From: Polaribacter septentrionalilitoris
GTDB lineage: Bacteria > Bacteroidota > Bacteroidia > Flavobacteriales > Flavobacteriaceae
Assembly (NCBI RefSeq): GCF_009832745.1
Contig: NZ_VRMJ01000028.1
Coordinates: forward strand, 62,001-126,000
DNA: 64,000 nucleotides
Reading direction: 5' to 3'
This document shows positions 59,672 to 64,000 of this stretch, piece after piece. Within the stretch, counting starts at the first letter, position 1; the number at the start of each line of letters is the position of its first letter. The notes beneath the pieces were generated by a model. It did no database searches and had not been told where the DNA came from. It worked only from the letters and a program-made list of their open reading frames with translations. The position numbers were made by a program, and so were the translations under genes.

Positions 59672-61315
59672 TTAAGCATCACCACTTTCAAATTTCTCTC
59701 CTTTAAATTCTTCTAAAACTTTAGCAATTGCTCCGTTAATACGTTCTTCATTAATATCGTACTTTGGCAACAATCCTTTCTTTTCAGGAAACTGTTCAAT
59801 AGTAACTGTAGTTGATGGAAACGCAAAATCAACTCCTAATTCTGCTGCTAATTTTACAATAGCAATATGCAATCTATGTTTAGAAGATTGCTCAATACCC
59901 CAAGCCAAACTTTTAAAATAAACGTTTACCATAATCAAGAGTGCAGAATCACCAAAGCCAGTAAACTCAACATTAAAAGAGTCTGAACGCGTTTCTGGAT
60001 GAGAGATTACAATTTCTCTTACCCCTTTTACAAAAGCTTCAATGAGTTCTGGAGGTGTATCATAACGCAATCCTAAATTGGTGTTGTAACGTCTAAACAA
60101 TCGTAAACCTTTATTATTAATTACAATTTCAGATAATTTACTATTTGGTATTTGATACACAGAAGTATCTGCTGCTCTTACTCGAGTAGATCTAAAACCT
60201 ACTTTCTCTACTGTACCCACAACTTCTCCTGCTTCAATCCAATCTTCAATATGAAAAGGCTTGTCAAGAAAAATCATAATTGTGCCTATCAAATTCTTGA
60301 CAGTATCTTGAGAGGCTAATGCAAAAGCCAAACCTCCAATTGTTGCTCCTGCCAACATCGTAGTAGCATCAACTCCAAAAAGAATTAACAGTCTAAAAAG
60401 CCCAACAACAATTACAACTCCTGTAAAAAAACTGTTTAATATTGGTACCAATTGATCATCTAACCTACTATGTGTTCTTTCTGTGAACTCAGCATAAATG
60501 TGCATTACTACTTGTACTAATTTTAAGAATACATAAATCCAAAAAACAGTTTCTGCAATATTTAACACTAGAAAAACCCAAGTATTTACATCTAATCCAA
60601 ATTGTAGAGAAGGAAAAATTTTATCTAAAAAAGCAACTACTAACAATAAACTTAGAGGATGTGCTAGTTTTTTCAACACTTTATCAACCTCGAGATTTGT
60701 ATTTTTTGTGATTTGATGCTGAATTTTCTTCAAAATGAAAAAAGCAATTCTTTTTACCACTAAAAATAAAATATAGGATAAAAACACCAAAAGTAATAAG
60801 GCAACAAATTGCCACAATTCTACCCCTAATAATTTTTTATGTCCTGAAACGGGAATAATAGTTTGCAATTTTTGCACATACCAAGGAAAAACTTCTTTGT
60901 ATAAATCTTCAATTTTAGTTACTGTTTCTGTTGAGTAATACCACTTCTCTCCTACTTTTTCTAGATAAATTTGAGGCATTCTCTGAGGAAATAATATGTA
61001 TTTATAATATGATGAATATCCTATGGTATCTTTATAATTTGGATTATTAGGAATTTTGTTAAAATCTACAAACAACCCTTTTCCGTCTAAAACTTGCTTA
61101 ATTTTAATAGCTTTCTGAATCGCTTTTTCTTCAGATAATCCTAAAATAGTTTTTCCTGCTTTTTTAGGCTCAAAAGAATCTGATTGCAAAAAATACAAAT
61201 GTGTATAGACAGTAGCATTAGGACTGCTTAAATCTACACGAATACTATCTTGTTGTTTTGTTTGAGCAAAACCTAAATAAGAAACAAAAAAAAGTATCCA
61301 AAATATGTAACGCAT
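59672..61315 (-). CDS. MscS-family mechanosensitive ion channel
   Basis: A 547-residue membrane protein. A signal peptide (LGFAQ, near 18) and a periplasmic domain (about 20-160) precede four or five membrane helices. The pore helix is LAGATIGGLAFALASQDTVKNLIG near 330, the MscS signature. The cytoplasmic beta domain (FLDKPFHIEDWIEAGEVVGTVEKVGFRSTRVRAADTS) follows. It opens under membrane tension to release solutes. The periplasmic extension is typical of MscM-like relatives. Confidence 0.93.
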   Translation of the reverse strand: MRYIFWILFFVSYLGFAQTKQQDSIRVDLSSPNATVYTHLYFLQSDSFEPKKAGKTILGLSEEKAIQKAIKIKQVLDGKGLFVDFNKIPNNPNYKDTIGYSSYYKYILFPQRMPQIYLEKVGEKWYYSTETVTKIEDLYKEVFPWYVQKLQTIIPVSGHKKLLGVELWQFVALLLLVFLSYILFLVVKRIAFFILKKIQHQITKNTNLEVDKVLKKLAHPLSLLLVVAFLDKIFPSLQFGLDVNTWVFLVLNIAETVFWIYVFLKLVQVVMHIYAEFTERTHSRLDDQLVPILNSFFTGVVIVVGLFRLLILFGVDATTMLAGATIGGLAFALASQDTVKNLIGTIMIFLDKPFHIEDWIEAGEVVGTVEKVGFRSTRVRAADTSVYQIPNSKLSEIVINNKGLRLFRRYNTNLGLRYDTPPELIEAFVKGVREIVISHPETRSDSFNVEFTGFGDSALLIMVNVYFKSLAWGIEQSSKHRLHIAIVKLAAELGVDFAFPSTTVTIEQFPEKKGLLPKYDINEERINGAIAKVLEEFKGEKFESGDA

Positions 61316-61432
61316 AGCTATAAAGTTAAAGTCTTGTTAATGTATAATGCAAATTTAAACTATTTCTTTTTTGATGTGTCAAAGAAGTGTAATTAAAAAT
61401 TACTATTAATAATTTTGGTTGATTAGTTAATA

Positions 61433-61468
61433 AAAAGCTCGGTTTCCGTTATAGAAATCGAGTTTTTA
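61433..61468. terminator. Hairpin in the divergent gap upstream of the Spy-like gene
   Basis: CTCGGTTTC and GAAATCGAG pair with one mismatch, bordered by A and T tracts. Its place between two divergent promoters is odd for a terminator; it may stop an antisense or small transcript. It is preceded by the TTTTGGTTGATTA repeat word. Confidence 0.45.
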
Positions 61469-61577
61469 TTTACCTAACTATCAACAACTAAAGAACAAAT
61501 AAATATAAAAACAAATTAAACCTTTTTAATTTTCTAAGGTCTTAAAAATGAAAATAACAAATAATAACTTTATAATT

Positions 61578-62057
61578 ATGAAAAATTTAGCAACAATTTT
61601 AGTTTTTGTATTTGCAGTAACATTTACCACGCAAGCACAAAAAAACAGAAAACAAAAAAGACCAAATTTAACTACTGAACAACATACCAATTTGGCAATT
61701 AAAAAAATGACTCTAGCTTTTGATTTGTCTGAAAAACAGCAAAAACAAATCAAACCAATTTTAATGGCACAAATCACTGAGAGAAAGGCAGCAATGGAAA
61801 AAAGAAAAGAGGCAAGAAAAAACAAACAAAAACCAACTGCTGACGAAATTTATACTATGCAAAACAAGCAGTTAGATAATCGAATTATGATAAAAAATAA
61901 AATGAAAGACATTTTAAACAAAGAACAATTCGAGAAGTTTGAAAAAATGCAGAAAAGAAGAAAGATGATGGCAATGAAAAAAATGAAGCAGAGAAAAGAA
62001 ATGATGTCGAAAAAGAGAAAAATGAAAAAAAGAAGAAAAATGAAAGACGGAAAATAA
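61578..62057 (+). CDS. Spy/CpxP-like basic periplasmic protein
   Basis: A 159-residue exported protein from ATG 61578 (MKNLATILVF; an upstream ATG at 61548 would add ten residues). The signal peptide ends near 20 (TTQAQ). The body is all helical, with DLSEKQQKQIKPIL near 55 and NKEQFEKFEKMQKRR near 115, in the LTxxQ-like style of Spy/CpxP chaperones. The last 45 residues are almost only Lys, Arg and Met, an extreme composition. Role in envelope stress or metal binding is inferred. Confidence 0.75.
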   Translation: MKNLATILVFVFAVTFTTQAQKNRKQKRPNLTTEQHTNLAIKKMTLAFDLSEKQQKQIKPILMAQITERKAAMEKRKEARKNKQKPTADEIYTMQNKQLDNRIMIKNKMKDILNKEQFEKFEKMQKRRKMMAMKKMKQRKEMMSKKRKMKKRRKMKDGK

Positions 62058-62082
62058 ATTAGTTTTGGTTGATTAATTTTAA

Positions 62083-62118
62083 AGAAAACCCGATTTCTTA
62101 ATTGAAATCGGGTTTTCT
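62083..62118. terminator. Bidirectional terminator between the Spy-like and carbonic anhydrase genes
   Basis: AGAAAACCCGATTTC and GAAATCGGGTTTTCT are a perfect 15-bp inverted repeat with a six-base loop. It can end both converging transcripts. Confidence 0.88.
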
Positions 62119-62120
62119 AT

Positions 62121-62636
62121 TTATTCTTTAAACCAACTAGAATATTTTATATAATTATTGGCTATTCTATCAATTTCTCCAGAAATCAATTCTTCTGATA
62201 TATCTTTTACTTTTTTAGCGGGTACACCTGCATAAATACTACCTGCTTCTATTCTGGTGTTTTTAGTAACTACTGCTCCTGCAGCAATAATAGAATTCGA
62301 TGCTACAACACAATCATCCATTATAATAGACCCCATACCCACCAAAACATTGTCATGAATTGTACAACCATGCACAATAGCATTATGCCCAATAGAAACA
62401 TTATTACCAATTGTTGTTGGTGATTTTTGATACGTAGCATGAATTACAGCACCATCTTGAATATTAACTTTATTACCAATTTTGATAAAATGTACGTCTC
62501 CACGAAGTACAGCATTAAACCAAATACTACATTCTTTACCAAGAGAAACTTCACCTACAATAGTGGCGTTTTCTGCAATATAACAATCTTCTGGAATTTG
62601 AGGATGTTTACCTTTTACGGGTTTTATAATGGGCAT
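62121..62636 (-). CDS. Gamma carbonic anhydrase family protein
   Basis: A 171-residue left-handed beta-helix (hexapeptide repeat) protein. Metal-ligand histidines are in GAVIHATYQ near residue 62 and SIGHNAIVHGC near 84-89, as in gamma-class carbonic anhydrases (YrdA/PaaY-like). The C-terminal helix follows. Many family members have weak or no carbonic anhydrase activity, so the reaction is not certain. It stands 36 bp behind the LytTR regulator gene in the same direction. Confidence 0.93.
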   Translation of the reverse strand: MPIIKPVKGKHPQIPEDCYIAENATIVGEVSLGKECSIWFNAVLRGDVHFIKIGNKVNIQDGAVIHATYQKSPTTIGNNVSIGHNAIVHGCTIHDNVLVGMGSIIMDDCVVASNSIIAAGAVVTKNTRIEAGSIYAGVPAKKVKDISEELISGEIDRIANNYIKYSSWFKE

Positions 62637-62672
62637 ATTTTTAATTCTTTAGTTTGTAAAACTAAAGAAAAA

Positions 62673-63404
62673 TCACTTAAAGTAAGACAATAAATTACTC
62701 TTTTGAGATGCAGAAACTAAAATTTCTTTTCCATTTGAAACAACAACACTACCTCCTTTACCTTTTTTGTATTTTATAATAGCATTTACATTTACCAAAT
62801 ACGATTTATGAATTCTAGCAAAAGTATATTCGCTTAAAGCTTGCTCAAAATACTTTAAGGTTTTACTAACTAATTTTTTAGAATTTGCTAGATGAATTTC
62901 TGTATAATTATCGTCAGCTTTACAAAAAACAATATCATTAATGTCTATAACTTCAAATCCGTCTTGTTGTGGAATGGTAATTTTAGCTTCTGCTTTATTT
63001 GTTTTTGGCGTTAGAATTTGATGCTGTAATTCGTTTTCTTTTTCTTTAATTTCAGTCACAATATTTACTGCTTTTATCAGCTCATCAATAGAAATTGGTT
63101 TTAACAAATAATAACTTGCATGGTTGTTCAAAGCCTCAATTGCATAATGATCGTAAGCGGTTACAAAAACAGTTTCAAACGATCTATCTTCAACTTTTTC
63201 TAATAAATCAAAAGCATTTCCAAAAGGCATTTCTACATCTAAAAACACCAAATCCAGTTCATGCTTTTGAATAAGCTGATACGCTTCATCAATATTTTCT
63301 GCTTCACCTAATATGGTAACATTTGGACAATATTTACCAATATAATTGCGTAAAATATCTCTACTAATTTGTTCGTCTTCTACTAATATTGCTTTTAATT
63401 TCAT
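62673..63404 (-). CDS. LytTR-family response regulator
   Basis: A 243-residue regulator. The receiver has acidic residues in VEDEQ (10-11), phosphorylation site D56 in VFLDVEMPFG and a conserved Lys in LLKPIS near 105. The LytTR DNA-binding domain covers about 145-243 (IVFCKADDNYTEIHL, FARIHKSYLVNV). It is the partner of the LytS-type kinase upstream (63624-64000), although a 220-bp gap with a dispersed repeat lies between them. Confidence 0.95.
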   Translation of the reverse strand: MKLKAILVEDEQISRDILRNYIGKYCPNVTILGEAENIDEAYQLIQKHELDLVFLDVEMPFGNAFDLLEKVEDRSFETVFVTAYDHYAIEALNNHASYYLLKPISIDELIKAVNIVTEIKEKENELQHQILTPKTNKAEAKITIPQQDGFEVIDINDIVFCKADDNYTEIHLANSKKLVSKTLKYFEQALSEYTFARIHKSYLVNVNAIIKYKKGKGGSVVVSNGKEILVSASQKSNLLSYFK

Positions 63405-63424
63405 CGTATTTTTTTTAGTATTCA

Positions 63425-63570
63425 GAAGCTATTTCCTGCTTTTCGCACTCGCTTTTTTTAGTTTGTTCTCGATACAATTTTTCTTCCTTTGTCAGAAAAA
63501 CCACTCGAACTGACACTAAAAAAGAGCTCAAACAATTGCTTCAATCAGGGCTAAACTTGTTTGCTAACGT
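63425..63570. repeat. Dispersed intergenic repeat, copy 2
   Basis: Starts GAAGCTATTTC and contains CTTCAATCAGGGCTAAACTTGTTTG followed by GCTAACGTTGTATAACCC. The ends match copy 1 (17345-17512). It sits between the kinase and regulator genes. The interior carries a CTTTTTTTAGT / ACTAAAAAAGAG inverted repeat. Confidence 0.6.
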
Positions 63571-63623
63571 TGTATAACCCTTAAAATAATATCAGCATAT
63601 TTATTATGAATTACTAAACCTGA

Positions 63624-64000
63624 TTATTTTTTCTTTAGTAACAATTCAACTTTTGTGCCTTCTCCATTTTCAAACAAATCAAAAACACTAACCGAAATTC
63701 TTTCTTTGTACATGTCATTTAAAATAGCAATCCTATTTTTTATGGTACTCATTCCCTTTGATTTCTGTTTTAATTGATTCTTTGTTTTGAGTTCTTCTGA
63801 TTTTTTTCGTCCAATTCCATCGTCAATAATTGAAATAACCACTGATTCTTTATCTTTTTTATGAATCAAAATTTCTAATTTTCCTTTCTCTTTTTTATAT
63901 CTCAAACCATGCCAAATTGCATTTTCTATGTAAGGTTGCAACAACATTGGCGGAATAGAAAAGTCTTCTAAATTAATAGTTTCATCAATATCTATTTGAT
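63624..64000 (-). CDS. LytS-type sensor histidine kinase, C-terminal part (cut by window edge)
   Basis: The reverse strand is open from the window edge to a stop at 63624, giving the last 125 residues. It includes IPPMLLQPYIENAIWHGLRYKKEKG, the N-box of LytS/YehU-type HATPase domains, and SIIDDGIGRKKSEEL (G1 box), and KGMSTIKNRIAILNDMYKE. It would phosphorylate the LytTR regulator downstream. The sensing region and the phosphorylated histidine lie beyond the window. Confidence 0.9.
   Translation of the reverse strand, partial: QIDIDETINLEDFSIPPMLLQPYIENAIWHGLRYKKEKGKLEILIHKKDKESVVISIIDDGIGRKKSEELKTKNQLKQKSKGMSTIKNRIAILNDMYKERISVSVFDLFENGEGTKVELLLKKK

Overview
The window is low-GC, dense, single-chromosome DNA of the kind found in marine Flavobacteriaceae (Polaribacter/Tenacibaculum-like; the genus is an inference). 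Supporting signs are promoters with a TAnnTTTG -7 element, few Shine-Dalgarno sequences, a type IX secretion sorting domain, DUF3078, DUF2480 and HopJ-family proteins, hyalin-like ELWKTDGT repeats and lipobox secretion signals. Most genes are ordinary housekeeping genes. No phage, insertion sequence or CRISPR array is visible.

Region 1 (1-12.7 kb) is a sulfur assimilation and methionine island. Reading leftward it holds metY, a metX-thrA triple fusion, metZ, an Rrf2-type regulator, a DUF2061 membrane protein, cysH, cysD, cysN and the start of a sulfite reductase gene cut by the window edge. Together they reduce sulfate to sulfide, make activated homoserine and join the two into homocysteine. 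The leader of metY carries a class I SAM riboswitch. The divergent metK (SAM synthetase) leader carries what reads as a class II SAM riboswitch, so two unrelated SAM sensors lie back to back within about 300 bp. A palindromic operator, probably for the Rrf2 protein, covers the start site of the cys operon, and a related site precedes the sulfite reductase gene.

Region 2 (13-17.3 kb) has tRNA-Asn and sucAB (2-oxoglutarate dehydrogenase E1 and E2). Region 3 (17.3-20.4 kb) is a looser stretch with a dispersed repeat, DUF2200, a frameshifted gene remnant between short direct repeats, and a 2-oxoglutarate oxygenase paired with a PnuC-type vitamin transporter. Region 4 (20.4-47.6 kb) holds helicase, recJ, OsmC, AhpD-like, an ECF sigma/anti-sigma cassette, rsmI, aspS, a ClC channel with a Gln in the gating-Glu position, glpQ, hflX, a CNNM-type protein, two DUF3078 proteins, sufE and a sufT-like gene, a PfkB kinase and a PurF-like amidotransferase. 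A cupin gene here is split by an in-frame TAA.

Region 5 (47.6-59.7 kb) is a two-component system (TPR histidine kinase plus NarL-type regulator) followed by secreted proteins. Two of these promoters carry the same GGCAAATGCC palindrome exactly 36 nt ahead of the -7 element, which suggests a local regulon. The lipoprotein gene in this cluster has TGA in place of its lipobox cysteine codon. Region 6 (59.7-64 kb) has an MscS channel, a Spy-like basic protein, a gamma carbonic anhydrase and a LytTR regulator separated from its histidine kinase (cut by the window edge) by a dispersed repeat.
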